A stretch of 17,721 bases of DNA from UBA10427 sp003500135 (GTDB taxonomy: Bacteria > Bacteroidota > Bacteroidia > Cytophagales > Cyclobacteriaceae), in the NCBI GenBank assembly GCA_963966275.1, contig CAWZYQ010000077.1, forward strand, positions 1 through 17,721, read 5' to 3'. The translations under genes and the position numbers were made by a program. Positions 6,147 to 16,400 of the stretch are shown one piece after another. The notes beneath the pieces were generated by a model. The model made no database searches. It saw nothing but the letters and a program-made list of their open reading frames with translations, and had not been told where the DNA came from. Every line of letters begins with the position of its first letter. Position 1 is the first letter of the stretch.

Positions 6147-7235
6147 CTATAATTTAAATATCCTATAACTTCTAAATGCCTTTTTTATCTCTAAAAAAGA
6201 TACCCGTAAAACAGTGTATACAGGTATGGCTGCAATCATGCCTGCTATACCGGCCAGGTTTGCGCCCGCAAATATAACAATAAATATTTCGAGGGGATGC
6301 GCTTTTACACTTTTCGAAAAAATAAGCGGCTGAAGTACCAGGTTATCTACGAGTTGAACTACGGCAAATACCGATACCAGTTTAATAACTAAAAACAGAT
6401 AGGCATTGCCCGAAAATAACTCCGGACTGGTGGAGATGCCCACAAATACCCCAAAAGTGGCGCCCAACACAGGGCCGAGGTAAGGCACAAGATTGGTCAC
6501 AGCAGCAAAAAGTGCAATGGTTGCCGAATACTTTACGCCCAAAATGGACAGACCTATAAAGGCAATGGTGAAAATAGAGATCATTTGGAAGAAAAGGCCC
6601 AACAAATAATTAGACAATAACTTTTCAACCTTGAAAAAACCGGATACCATCATTTCAAAATAATGATTGGGCACCTGACTGATAAACATGCGGCGCATTA
6701 TTCCATCTTCATATAACAAAAAGAATGTAATAAAAATCACTGCTATTACGCCAATAAATACATTTCCGGTCAGGGAAACCAACTGATTAATGATCTCGGA
6801 ATACTGTATATTTCCCACCATCACATAAAGACTATTTTTAACCGACTCAATTAAAAAACCTTCCTGCTGGTTGACCAGGCCATTGGATATGAGTACGTGT
6901 TCAACCCATTTGAATGGCTGTGCCATCACCGAAAGTACCTGCTCAATATTGATATCAGAGAAAACTTTGATCTGCTCTGAAATAAGAGGTACAAAAAGAA
7001 AAATAAAAGCTGAAATGACCGCAATAGCCACAGAAAATGAAAGAAGTATTGATATTATCTTGGAAAACCTGACATCAAATAATTGTGCTTTGTTCAAATA
7101 ATTAGTCAGGGGTTTCAATATGGTCGCGATAACCATTGATATGATAATATAGATGAAAATATTGGAGAAATACCATGCGAGCAGCAGGAATGCGAGACAG
7201 AATAAAACGATATATAGAAGTGCTCTGTTGATCAT
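6147..7235 (-). CDS. AI-2E family transporter / PerM-type permease
   Basis: This inner-membrane protein of 362 residues has about eight hydrophobic segments. The first two are near residues 5-40, and two more are around IISILLSFSVAIAVISAFIF and VFIGVIAVIFITFFLLYED. The C-terminal family signature is intact: PYLGPVLG, then LVLQPLIFSKSVKAHPLEI with the conserved His-Pro and Gly-rich GANLAGIAGMIAAIP. Members have been linked to export of AI-2, to Na+/H+ exchange or to unknown solutes, so the substrate is open. I chose ATG 7235, which begins with INRALLYIVLF and leads straight into the first helix; a GTG at 7256 would add seven residues. It is the first gene of a unit with ychF. Confidence 0.88.
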   Translation of the reverse strand: MINRALLYIVLFCLAFLLLAWYFSNIFIYIIISMVIATILKPLTNYLNKAQLFDVRFSKIISILLSFSVAIAVISAFIFLFVPLISEQIKVFSDINIEQVLSVMAQPFKWVEHVLISNGLVNQQEGFLIESVKNSLYVMVGNIQYSEIINQLVSLTGNVFIGVIAVIFITFFLLYEDGIMRRMFISQVPNHYFEMMVSGFFKVEKLLSNYLLGLFFQMISIFTIAFIGLSILGVKYSATIALFAAVTNLVPYLGPVLGATFGVFVGISTSPELFSGNAYLFLVIKLVSVFAVVQLVDNLVLQPLIFSKSVKAHPLEIFIVIFAGANLAGIAGMIAAIPVYTVLRVSFLEIKKAFRSYRIFKL

Positions 7236-7291
7236 GGCAAAGGCATGTGAATACACTTAGCGCCAACTTAAGCGCTTCAATAAAATGGATA

Positions 7292-7321
7292 GTAAAACAA
7301 AACCCTTGTAATACAAGGGTT
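7292..7321 (-). terminator. Intrinsic terminator of the PUR-domain gene
   Basis: A perfect inverted repeat with 10-bp arms (AACCCTTGTA and its complement, one central base) occupies 7301-7321. Read on the minus strand it forms a stem of about 8 bp with a 5-nt loop followed by TTGTTTTACT. It begins 20 bp after the stop of the gene at 7342 and separates that gene from the permease unit. Confidence 0.75.
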
Positions 7322-7341
7322 AATCAGTCATGCGAATAAGT

Positions 7342-7695
7342 CTATTCCCATTTTAATTCACTGTCAAAATCTTCACCCGAAGCATCGGCCTGGACAGGCT
7401 TCTCATCGAATTCAGCGAAATCAACATCGGGCAATAGTTTTTCTTTTACGTGATTAACCGTATCTCCAAGAGCTTCAACAAATTTGTTGAAATCTTCTTT
7501 GTACAAGAAAATCTTATGCTTCTCATAGAAGAAGCCATCATCCTTGTATCTCCTCTTCGATTCTGTAATGGTTAGGTAATAGTCGTTAGAACGGGTTGAT
7601 TTTACATCGAAAAAATAGGTTCGCTTACCGGCTCGCACTCTTCTCGAATAAAGCTCGGCTTTTCCACTTTCCTTATGCTCTTCCACAACACTCAA
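7342..7695 (-). CDS. PUR-family (DUF3276) DNA/RNA-binding protein
   Basis: This is a small 117-residue protein of the DUF3276/PUR-alpha-like family, single-PUR-repeat proteins that bind single-stranded DNA or RNA (studied in Borrelia as BpuR and common in Bacteroidota). The PUR fold is at about residues 13-85: AELYSRRVRAGKRTYFFDVK, then YYLTITESKRR, and YEKHKIFLYKEDFNKFVEAL. The C-terminus (from about 90) is acidic and probably unstructured. The start is non-ATG: TTG at 7695 or GTG at 7686 three codons later; no in-frame ATG lies nearby. It is transcribed alone, with its own terminator and a promoter candidate at 7757-7789. It likely acts as a regulator or RNA chaperone; targets are unknown. 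Confidence 0.85.
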   Translation of the reverse strand: MSVVEEHKESGKAELYSRRVRAGKRTYFFDVKSTRSNDYYLTITESKRRYKDDGFFYEKHKIFLYKEDFNKFVEALGDTVNHVKEKLLPDVDFAEFDEKPVQADASGEDFDSELKWE

Positions 7696-7756
7696 TTTTT
7701 AGTTACAACATGGTTCTTTAGATCAAAGAAATAAGATATTTCCATAGAAATCATGT

Positions 7757-7789
7757 TAAATATAAAACAATGATTTAGAATGTTGCAAA
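7757..7789 (-). promoter_or_regulatory. Candidate promoter of the PUR-domain gene
   Basis: On the minus strand TTTG (7789-7786) is followed after 21 bp by TATATTTA (7764-7757), which matches the Bacteroidota -33 TTTG and -7 TAnnTTTG pair with one mismatch. The leader would be about 55 nt. Confidence 0.35.
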
Positions 7790-7806
7790 TGTGTTGGTAA
7801 AAAATT

Positions 7807-7829
7807 GAAATTTAGTAATAAGAAATTTC
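7807..7829. repeat. Small AT-rich dyad in the PUR/DUF58 divergent gap
   Basis: GAAATTT and AAATTTC form a perfect 7-bp inverted repeat with a 9-nt spacer. It lies in the 222-bp gap between the PUR-domain gene and the DUF58 gene and could be an operator, though AT-rich repeats of this size arise by chance. No good promoter box was found for the DUF58 gene. Confidence 0.25.
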
Positions 7830-7917
7830 ACTGAAAGTTATTTTATTATGAACTTGTTCAATTCAATTTGATGGTGAACTTTTTAAAACATTTCATTAAT
7901 CCTGGCATTTCATAGTT

Positions 7918-8823
7918 ATGAAAATAGACTTACAACTGGTAAGGGAATTCAACAGAATAGACCTGATGGCCAAGCAATTGGTGGAGGGATTTATTACCGG
8001 TCTACACAAATCACCCTATCACGGATTTTCCGTGGAATTCGCGGAACATCGATTGTATAACACCGGTGAAAGTACAAAGAATATTGACTGGAAAGTGTAT
8101 GCACGCACTGACCGGCTTTTTACCAAGCGCTATGAAGAAGAGACCAATTTACGGTGCAATATATTGATCGACACTTCCTCCTCGATGTATTATCCCGTAG
8201 ATAATAATGGTAAAATCACGTTTAGCATAATGGCTGCAGCTGCCTTGTCATATCTTTTACACAAGCAAAGAGACGCGGTAGGCCTGACAACTTTTTCTGA
8301 TGACATTGAACTTCAAACTCCAATCAAATCTACTTCATCGCATTTACACAAAATGTATATAGAGCTGGAAAAGCTATTGAAACGCGATCAGCGGAGGGAA
8401 ACCAGGAGTATTCCGGAAGTATTGCATCAAATTGCCAACAAAATCCATAAGCGTTCGCTCGTAATAATTTTTAGTGATATGTTTGACAATCACAGTGATT
8501 CGCAGGAAATTCTTACAGCGATGCACCATCTGAAACATAACCAGCATGAGGTATTGCTATTTCATGTGGCTGACCACGAGACCGAACTTAAATTCGAATT
8601 CAGCCACAGGCCTCATGAATTTATTGACCTGGAAACCGGTGAAAAGATCAGACTTCAGCCACAGGATGTTCAAAAGCAATATCAGGCACGGGCCAGAAGT
8701 TATTATAATGATCTTAAATACAAGTGTGGCGATTTTAAAATTGACTTCATTGAAGCTGACATCCGGGAGGATTTTGACAAAATACTAAGCGCTTACCTGA
8801 TCAAAAGGGCTAAAATGAAATAG
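7918..8823 (+). CDS. DUF58 / von Willebrand A-like domain protein
   Basis: This 301-residue protein belongs to the DUF58 family, whose members usually partner MoxR AAA+ ATPases and are thought to help assemble or activate envelope or metal-containing complexes. The DUF58 core NIDWKVYARTDRLFTKRYEEE is at residues 55-75. It is followed by a von Willebrand A-like metal site DTSSSM (85-90) and IIFSDMFDN (about 182-190), the second metal-site strand. There is no signal peptide or clear membrane span, so it should be cytoplasmic. The start is the ATG at 7918. MoxR genes normally sit directly upstream, but none is here, which is unusual. It ends at a bidirectional terminator shared with the ferredoxin gene. 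Confidence 0.88.
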   Translation: MKIDLQLVREFNRIDLMAKQLVEGFITGLHKSPYHGFSVEFAEHRLYNTGESTKNIDWKVYARTDRLFTKRYEEETNLRCNILIDTSSSMYYPVDNNGKITFSIMAAAALSYLLHKQRDAVGLTTFSDDIELQTPIKSTSSHLHKMYIELEKLLKRDQRRETRSIPEVLHQIANKIHKRSLVIIFSDMFDNHSDSQEILTAMHHLKHNQHEVLLFHVADHETELKFEFSHRPHEFIDLETGEKIRLQPQDVQKQYQARARSYYNDLKYKCGDFKIDFIEADIREDFDKILSAYLIKRAKMK

Positions 8824-8856
8824 CACCTCTGTTGTTTTTCATCAACTCTTATGAAC

Positions 8857-8888
8857 AAAAAAAGCCCCATATTTCTATGAGGCTTTTA
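8857..8888. terminator. Bidirectional terminator between DUF58 and ferredoxin genes
   Basis: AAAAGCC (8860-8866) pairs with GGCTTTT (8881-8887); after one mismatch CAT pairs with ATG around a 6-nt loop. An A-run on the left and T-run on the right give a U-tail in both directions, fitting the convergent genes that end at 8823 and 8906. Confidence 0.8.
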
Positions 8889-8905
8889 TAATGCTGTATT
8901 CAAAC

Positions 8906-9253
8906 TTAAGCGTGCATAAAATCTTTCTTTTTCGCCAGTTCATCTTCCGACTCTTCGTGATCGGGATCAGGAACACAGCAATCAACCGGACAAACGGCTG
9001 CACATTGCGGCTCCTCATGGAAACCCTGACACTCGGTACACTTACCGGTTACAATATAGTAAAACTCATCTGATACCGGCTCCTGTTCAGCATCAGCATC
9101 TACTGTTTCTCCATCGAGTGTGGTAATCTCACCGCTAAGTTCGGTGCCATCAGACCATCTCCATTCCACACCACCTTCATATATTGCCGTATTCGGGCAT
9201 TCTGGTTCACATGCACCACAGTTGATGCATTCGTCGGTTATAATTATAGCCAT
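8906..9253 (-). CDS. 2[4Fe-4S] ferredoxin, YfhL/Alvin-like, with acidic insert
   Basis: A 115-residue electron carrier. The first cluster motif is C9-x2-C12-x2-C15-x3-C19-P. The second is C72-x2-C75-x8-C84-x3-C88-P, and this long x8 loop marks the Alvin/YfhL type of low-potential ferredoxin. Between them (about 27-70) lies an acidic insert with Trp-Arg-Trp and many Asp/Glu residues, longer than the few residues in E. coli YfhL. The tail is also acidic. The ATG at 9253 gives MAIIITDECINCGACEPECP. It diverges from the acyl-CoA reductase gene across 93 bp, a pairing I recall from other Bacteroidota, so it may deliver electrons in the same process; that link is inferred. Confidence 0.93.
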   Translation of the reverse strand: MAIIITDECINCGACEPECPNTAIYEGGVEWRWSDGTELSGEITTLDGETVDADAEQEPVSDEFYYIVTGKCTECQGFHEEPQCAAVCPVDCCVPDPDHEESEDELAKKKDFMHA

Positions 9254-9300
9254 AACTGTGTGATTTTTCGGTTTTCAATATATAAAACAACTAATTTAGA

Positions 9301-9336
9301 CTTAAGTTTACGACTCTTAAGCTTAATTCAAATTTA
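9301..9336. promoter_or_regulatory. Ferredoxin / acyl-CoA reductase divergent control region
   Basis: The 93-bp gap holds CTTAAG twice (9301-9306 and 9316-9321), each preceded by GACT, and on the minus strand an exact -7 match TAAATTTG at 9336-9329 that could serve the ferredoxin gene. No -33 TTTG is seen upstream of it. On the plus strand TAAGTTTA (9303-9310) is a one-mismatch -7 box. Confidence 0.3.
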
Positions 9337-9346
9337 CCACATATTT

Positions 9347-10357
9347 ATGGAATTGGATCATCTGAAAAAGAGTTTTTCGGCATTACATAGTAAATTAGAA
9401 AGATTATCAATAAGCGATAAAAATGAGCTTTTTCACAAGGCTTATATTCATAATCCCTGGTTCACTTTTGACAATCTTAAGCTGGCATGGAAAGGGATGC
9501 TTGTACTTCTGGAGCCACAAAAAGTGGCCACCTGGCTGGACCAATACGATGCCGACCGTAGTAACGCCAAAAATGTTGGGGTCATCATGGCAGGAAACAT
9601 TCCAATGGTAGGGTTCCATGATTTCTTATGCGTGCTTTTATCCGGCAACAGGCTACAAGGCAAGCTTAGTAGTCAGGATAAATATCTTATTCCATTTATT
9701 ACCGAATGTTTAATCGGTATTGAGCCCCGCTGGCAAAGCTTAATCGAATTTACAGATAACATGAAAGGTGTTGATGCACTGATTGCAACGGGAAGTGACA
9801 ACAGCGCCAGATATTTTCACTATTATTTTAAAGATATTCCTCATATCATTCGTCAAAACCGAACATCGGTAAGTATCGTCGATGACAATACTACCACAGA
9901 ACAGTTGGAAGGATTAGGCGATGACATATTTACTTATTTCGGAATGGGTTGCCGCAATGTCTCCCATATTTTTTTACCAAAGGGATATGACCTCGGAAAA
10001 TTGGACTCGGCCTGGAAAAAATGGCAAGACCTGATGGACCACCATAAATATGCCAATAACTATTTTTATAATAAAAGTATTCTACAGGTAAGACAAGCCC
10101 CTTATTTTGATTTTGGCTATGTTTTACTGGAAGAAAACCTGGATTGGGTATCACCTACAAGTCTCCTGTACCTGGAGTTCTATGATAAATTGTCGGAGGT
10201 TAAACAGAGAATAAATCAAAATGAAAACAAAACGCAGTGTATAGTAGCCGACCCGGAAGTATTTGACCGCGCCGTACCCTTTGGAAAGGCACAGTTCCCA
10301 AAGGTAGATGATTATGCGGATAATGTAGACACAATGGCGTTTCTGGCAAAGATTTAG
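9347..10357 (+). CDS. LuxC-like acyl-CoA reductase
   Basis: This 336-residue protein resembles the LuxC/acyl-CoA reductase family, which reduces acyl-CoA or acyl-enzyme to aldehyde with NADPH. Visible marks are MAGNIPMVGFHDFLCVLLSGN from residue 81 (nucleotide-binding part of the aldehyde-dehydrogenase-like fold), ALIATGSDNSARYFHYYF from 144, and FGMGCRNVSHIFLP, whose Cys202 is the likely nucleophile. It is shorter than classical LuxC (about 480 residues), as is common for Bacteroidota members. No luxD, luxE or luxAB neighbour is present, so light production is not suggested; a role in fatty aldehyde or lipid metabolism is possible. The start is ATG 9347; a GTG 29 codons upstream at 9260 would add a non-conserved leader that nearly reaches the ferredoxin start. 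Confidence 0.83.
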   Translation: MELDHLKKSFSALHSKLERLSISDKNELFHKAYIHNPWFTFDNLKLAWKGMLVLLEPQKVATWLDQYDADRSNAKNVGVIMAGNIPMVGFHDFLCVLLSGNRLQGKLSSQDKYLIPFITECLIGIEPRWQSLIEFTDNMKGVDALIATGSDNSARYFHYYFKDIPHIIRQNRTSVSIVDDNTTTEQLEGLGDDIFTYFGMGCRNVSHIFLPKGYDLGKLDSAWKKWQDLMDHHKYANNYFYNKSILQVRQAPYFDFGYVLLEENLDWVSPTSLLYLEFYDKLSEVKQRINQNENKTQCIVADPEVFDRAVPFGKAQFPKVDDYADNVDTMAFLAKI

Positions 10358-10429
10358 TCCTTTGTCAGCAGGTTTTTATTTCTTAATATAAATAAAATGA
10401 AATGGATAATTCCTGTAAAGATGCTAACA

Positions 10430-10460
10430 AAAAAAGGCGGCTCTTTTGAGCTGCCTTCTT
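10430..10460. terminator. Intrinsic terminator between reductase and giant surface-protein genes
   Basis: AAGGCGGCTC (10434-10443) and GAGCTGCCTT (10448-10457) form a 10-bp stem with one G-T pair and a TTTT loop. On the minus strand it is followed by a strong T-run (TTTTTTTGTT), making it a good terminator for the giant gene ending at 10486. In the plus direction the tail CTTCTTCG is weaker but may still stop the reductase transcript. Confidence 0.8.
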
Positions 10461-10485
10461 CGACATTGATCTTTTTTATTTAGAA

Positions 10486-13400
10486 TTAAGGTCGGGCGCC
10501 TCTCCAGATTTCAACCCATCCTTTGTATTCTTCACCATCGGGAGTACTTAACACATAGAAATATATGCCATCATTTACTTCACCTCCATCCCAAAGGTTA
10601 TCAATGGTATAATTGTCCGATTCATATACGATCTTTCCGGAACGGTTCGACACCACTAATTGTGAACCTTCTGCCGGAAGGTTAATGATATCGAAGTCAT
10701 CATTGAAACCATCATCATTTGGTGTAAATACATTGGGTATAACCAGGGTATTGTCGAAGCCCAGATCGAATTCAAGTGTTACCTGACATCCAAACGCATC
10801 TTCAGCGATCAATGTATAGGTAGCAGAATATAAATCATCATATCTCACCCTGAAAATACCATTACTTATTTCATCATACTCAATAAAATCCTGACTGTCA
10901 TTAAACTCAATGATCTCTGCAGGTGTGATTGGTGTGACCGGATTTGGCTCAGTAAGTTGTATGAGAGACAAATATGGCGCTCCACCACTGATCGAGGTGA
11001 GCTCTGCTACGATATGACCTGTGGGTTTATTGGTTAAAGACACACCTGAGTCCCTGATATCAATTGCGAGAGGCGTATTGGGTTCACCAATTATTAATAC
11101 TTCAGAAAGTTCGGTTATGCTTTCACAACCATCCTGGTTTTGTGTTAACTGAACCTGATAATTACCTGCTTCGATATTGCTGAAGGTATAACCTGCTTCT
11201 AACTGGGCATAAGTGAGTTCGGTCGATTGAATTACTACTCCGGCATCATTCAATAAGTTTGCATAGAATATGGTATCCTGATCACCTCTCGGGTTGCCAA
11301 TGGTAATGCTGGCAAAGTCGCCCTGGCAAGGCACCACATCTACCCGATCAATGATATCAAAACCAACCGGAGATGGTCCTTCAGACAGTTGGATGTCCTC
11401 CTCATACGCACAACCATTACCGGATGTGGACTGAACTACTACATTGTAGAAACCTTTCTCTAAGCCCAAAACAGTTTTGGTGCCCTGTGCCGGAATCTGG
11501 AACGTTTCCAGGTATCCGTCATTCTGACCTAGTCCGGTAATAACAGCTTCATAAGGACCTGATACATCTGTATTCACCTGATCAACCACTATTTCAATTC
11601 CCGATTTTAATTGAATAGATGAACACCTTACAGCCTCTTCATTTAGTGAAGCGATTACCTTACCAGGTGAAGTAACTACAAAACCAGTATCCACTGTACA
11701 TCCTGTGTTATCAATGATTTGGAAATCGCGTCTGCCAGCAGTTAATCCCGTAATGGTTCGGTCAGCAGGCATATTGAACGAAACGCCATCCAGTGTATAA
11801 TCGTATGGAGCTTGACCACCAGAAATAATAGGCACTTCTACCTGACCATCAGCCGTCTGACAATTCGGTTGTAAAATAGTAACAAACGGGCCATCAAATA
11901 CGATTTCAGGATTGGTAGAAGGCATACTGATTGCCACAGCATCCGTACAACTTGGGTCAGAAACCTGACGGATTGCAATATTGTAATCCCCTATTGGTAA
12001 ACCGTTAATGAAATTACCGGATACAAATGTAAACCAGTTTGTTCCATCTATGGTGTATTCATACGGGCTCGTTCCTCCCGCGACTTCAATCCTTACTGAA
12101 CCATTAGGAGTATTAAAACAGGTTGATGGAACGGTTTCCAGTACCGTGGCTGTGATCGGACATGCGCCTGTAGGGCAATCCGTCAAATCTTCGGTCGTGA
12201 TCAATACGGTATCACTTACCGAACATACGCCACCGTTGTCTTCAACGGTCCACACTAAGGTATAAGTCGTCAGAGAGGATAATCCACGGATTTTTGTGCC
12301 TGCCTCATTGACATCATCAAATGTGACGGCCGGATCTACCGGGCTAAACAGGCTCCATGTCCCGATATTACCCGTTCCCGGATTATTCGCCTTGAGTTGA
12401 AGCGTATCAGCACAAATGGTTTCATCGAAGCCTGCATCGGCAATAAGTGAATTGGAAACCCCAACATTTGCCACCAGGGAAACCTCGCAACCCGACAGTG
12501 AGTCTTTTACGAGATAGCTGTAGCTTCCAGGCAATAAATTCTTGAAGTTCGTTCTGTCGGTTCCTATGAAAGGTTGATACGTTACACCATTGTCAACACT
12601 GTAATAATAATTTCCATTTCCTGAGCCGCCTGAAACAACTGTCAGCAGCGCTTCACCAGTAGGCGAGGTGTTACACGCCGCATTTCCGGTAGATACATTT
12701 ACATTAAAGTCAGGACCGTTGTTAACGATAACAGGTTCTGTTGTCATACACATTGAACCGGAATCGATAACCATCAGGTTATAGGTGGCTGCACCAAGAT
12801 TGGTAATGGTATCGGCTGGCGCTGAATAGCTAAAGTAGTCCACTCCATTGATAGAATATCCAAATTTCGGCCCAACACCACCGTTAATAGTAAAGATGAT
12901 CTGACCACCATTTGTACTACAGGTTTGATTATCAACTGTACTTGTAGTCAAAATAAATTGTGGTGGTTCAGTTACATTTATATTGTTTTTAAACCCTACT
13001 AAAGTCGGGCTGTTTACGTCGCGCACTTCAACGGAATACTGTCCTCCATCCAAACCATTTATCAGAGCTGCATCAGGCGCTGAAAAAGTCGGATCACCAA
13101 CTTTTGACCATAAATAGGTATAATTTCCTGAGCCTCCTATTACGGAAACTTCTATACTTCCGTCAGCTGCACCACAAGTGCTTACATCGTTAAGGTTTAC
13201 GACATCCACTAACAGATTTCCCCCACCTCCGGGCAATGGCTGCGTAATATTAATCAGGAGGGAATCAATACAGATTCCGTCTGAAATAATTGCTTTATAA
13301 TCACCAGCAGTCAAGTTGCTGATCGTACTCAACGAATCCGTGGTTTGATTCGGATTGGTAATAGTTCCAGTTCCAGTCCAGGAAACGTTATAGCCCGGCT

Positions 13401-16400
13401 GTTGCGGTGAAATACCTATGGTTACAAACCCATCGCTACCTCCAAATGTTGTTACATTTGAAATATCCACAATTGATGATCTAAACGGTACAGGATTCCT
13501 CAGATTATAGGTAAACGTCTGTGAACAGTTTGCACCTGCATCCTCCGTTATTTGTAACTGATAAGTACCGGCAACCAAACTGCTTTGATTAGGATTAGTG
13601 GGATCAGCCAATGGAATAGGCGATGAAGAGTACAGGAAGCTGTATGGCCCTGTGCCACCACTTACACTATTGATTGTTATGGTTCCGTCATTCCCTCCAC
13701 AACCAGTTGGGTCCGTTACCACAGCATCAACTATAAATTCTGTAATATTAATCTTTATACCATCTACATCAACGGAACATCCTCCTGCATTAGTGATCGA
13801 TACACTGACTGAGTCCTGATTGGACAATGTATCCACCACGAATACCTCGTTGCTACCTGAAACGGCCAGGACTCCATTGATGAAGAAGTCATACTGGGCC
13901 TGACCTGCCGGACTGGCAGTAAAGGTAACCGGGTCTCCCGGGCAGGCTGAAGGAACATCAGCAACAATACCTGGCGTACCGGTAAAATCAGAAATGATCA
14001 CGCGGACTGAATCGGGATCTGAAACGCCACAACCTGTCACTTCCTGCGTGAGATAGAATACAGTATCGTAGGCTGTTGTTGTATTTAAATTAATATCAAG
14101 GATATTCCCGGTGGCAATTTCAGTAGTTAATGAAGCATCTTCAAACCAACGTATCAGACCACCACTTACAGGTGTGGCGCCCAGGTCAATGTCACCATTG
14201 CCATTTAGACAAATCCCAACCGTATCGGTATCCGGAATCGGAGGAGCCGGTAAGGTATTGATTTGACCATTTGATACGTTCACCACCGCCTCGCATAAGC
14301 CATCAAATGTGCCTATACTTAACGGCGCTACTCCTGCCGGATCAATAGATATCGCTGTATTGTTACAATTGCCTATTCCAATTGCCGTAAAGGACAATTC
14401 AAATAAGATTGTATTATTCGTAATGGTAGTATCCAGCATTGAAGCTGTACTCCAGTTAAATGTTAATATACCGCCACCTGCCAGACTGGCGTCAAAATTA
14501 GCAGCGCCAATATTTTGGATATCACTGTTTACAAATCCGTCATAAGATACTTGAACAGGGTTCCAGTTAATTGTGAATGCCGCGTTGGTAACCGTATCCC
14601 AGTCATTTATTCGAACAGGCACCGTAAAGGTTTCTCCCGGATTAACCGTGACATTTTCCAGATTTATTTCAACAAACTGGGTTGGAGCTACATTTATGGT
14701 GGCCAGGTTACTAGCGATAGTTCCCGCACAAATTCCATTATTCACTGATAACAATTCATACGTCGTGGTATCAATTGGACTAACGGATGCTATAAAAGGA
14801 TTATTAGACGTCGTTTCATTGAAAGTGGAAATTCCATCGGTATAAGTAATATCATAAGGTCCCGGGCCGGTAAAGCTGAATTCGAGTGATGCTGTACTTC
14901 CTTCACATGCATCCGGTGTAAGCGCTGCAATACTTGCTGTCGGCACCGCTTGTATATTGATAAATACCGTGTCGGTTTCCGTACCATTTACAGGATCTAC
15001 AACCTCCAATACAACGGTATCAATTCCGTTACCGGCATAATTCACCGTGAAATCAGGGCCAAAACCATTAGCCGTTGCCGGGGTAGGATTGGTTGTAGCC
15101 GGATTTCCGAAATACCAATTGTAGGTGGCAGCAGCATCTGCGCCGGTGGTTAAATTGGTAAAGGTTATATCACCTCCTGAGCAAACTGCAGTGTCATCAG
15201 CCATTAATGCTACATTGAAGGGGCATCCCTGCAATGAGATCAGTTGCTGACCAACTAAACTTTCACAACCATTGGCATCTATTTCAAATACCGTTATAAA
15301 TCCATTCTGATCAGCAAAATCGACTGTAATTTCATTGTTCGCAGAGGCGGTAAAGCTGGCGCCTGTGGGCACCGTCCAGGTAAATGTAGAACCCGGCACG
15401 TCAGTTACACTGTAAACCACACCTGCTTCGCTACAATTCGGACTGAAATTACCGGTTATAACAGGTTGAGCCGGAACACTATTCAGGTTTATGGTTAGAG
15501 AGGCCATATTCTGGCATCCTGCGCTATCTACCACAGCATTAAATACCGTTCCATCCGTTACGCCATTTACATTATCAGGTGTTCCCACCGGATTCATTCC
15601 CCCATCAAACCAGGTAATGTTGGTAGTGACTCCTGCATTTGTATTAATTTGTGTATCAAAAGAAGTCAGGTCCACGCCATCAACCGTACCCGGATTATTC
15701 GGATCCTGACAAATATCTGTAGTAGCGTTAGACGCCTCCGGCAATCGGTTAATTGTTACATCCAGCGTAGAAGTATTGGTACAGCTTCCATTATCCACTT
15801 CTGTGAAATAAGTTTCGCCATCAGAAATCGTAATAGGCGCAGTAATTTCAGCGGTTAAAGCCGCATCGCTGTAATATCGTACTACATCCCCACTACCACC
15901 ATTCACATCGTTATCCCATATGGTCAGGTCATAATTGGAAACCTGCCCGCTGCTAAACGTTTCTTCGCATTCGTTAATGGTCACTGGATCAATATCAGGA
16001 GCGCTCACCACCTGGAAGTTCACCAGAGCGCTGTTCGTACAATTATTTGACCATACGAGCGCATACCGGCTTGCACCATTATTAATGATTTCATAGGTAT
16101 CATCTGCCACTCTGGCTGTAAATCCGGCATCCGTATACCAAACTATGGAGTCAGCACCTGCATTGATACCATTGCTCAGTGATGTCAGATCGAAAGATGC
16201 CTGTCCCGGCCCAATTAACAGGTCTTCACATACCTGTTGTAGTGGAGGCGCTGCAACAGTGGGTGTAGAATTAATTATGAAGGCAGCCTGAGCGTCGTTA
16301 ATGCAGCTGCCCAGGGTAACCCGTGTATATAAGGTAGTTCCATCGCTTATAGTAAAGTTATTTAATGCGGGTGCCACTATTTCATCTGCCCCTGTTCTTC

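Noticed and set aside
9260..9346. N-terminal extension of the acyl-CoA reductase from GTG 9260
   Set aside because: The added 29 residues look non-conserved and would cover the promoter region of both divergent genes; ATG 9347 fits better.
9347..10357. Bioluminescence operon
   Set aside because: A LuxC-like reductase is present but no luxA, luxB, luxD or luxE; such reductases occur widely in non-luminous Bacteroidota.
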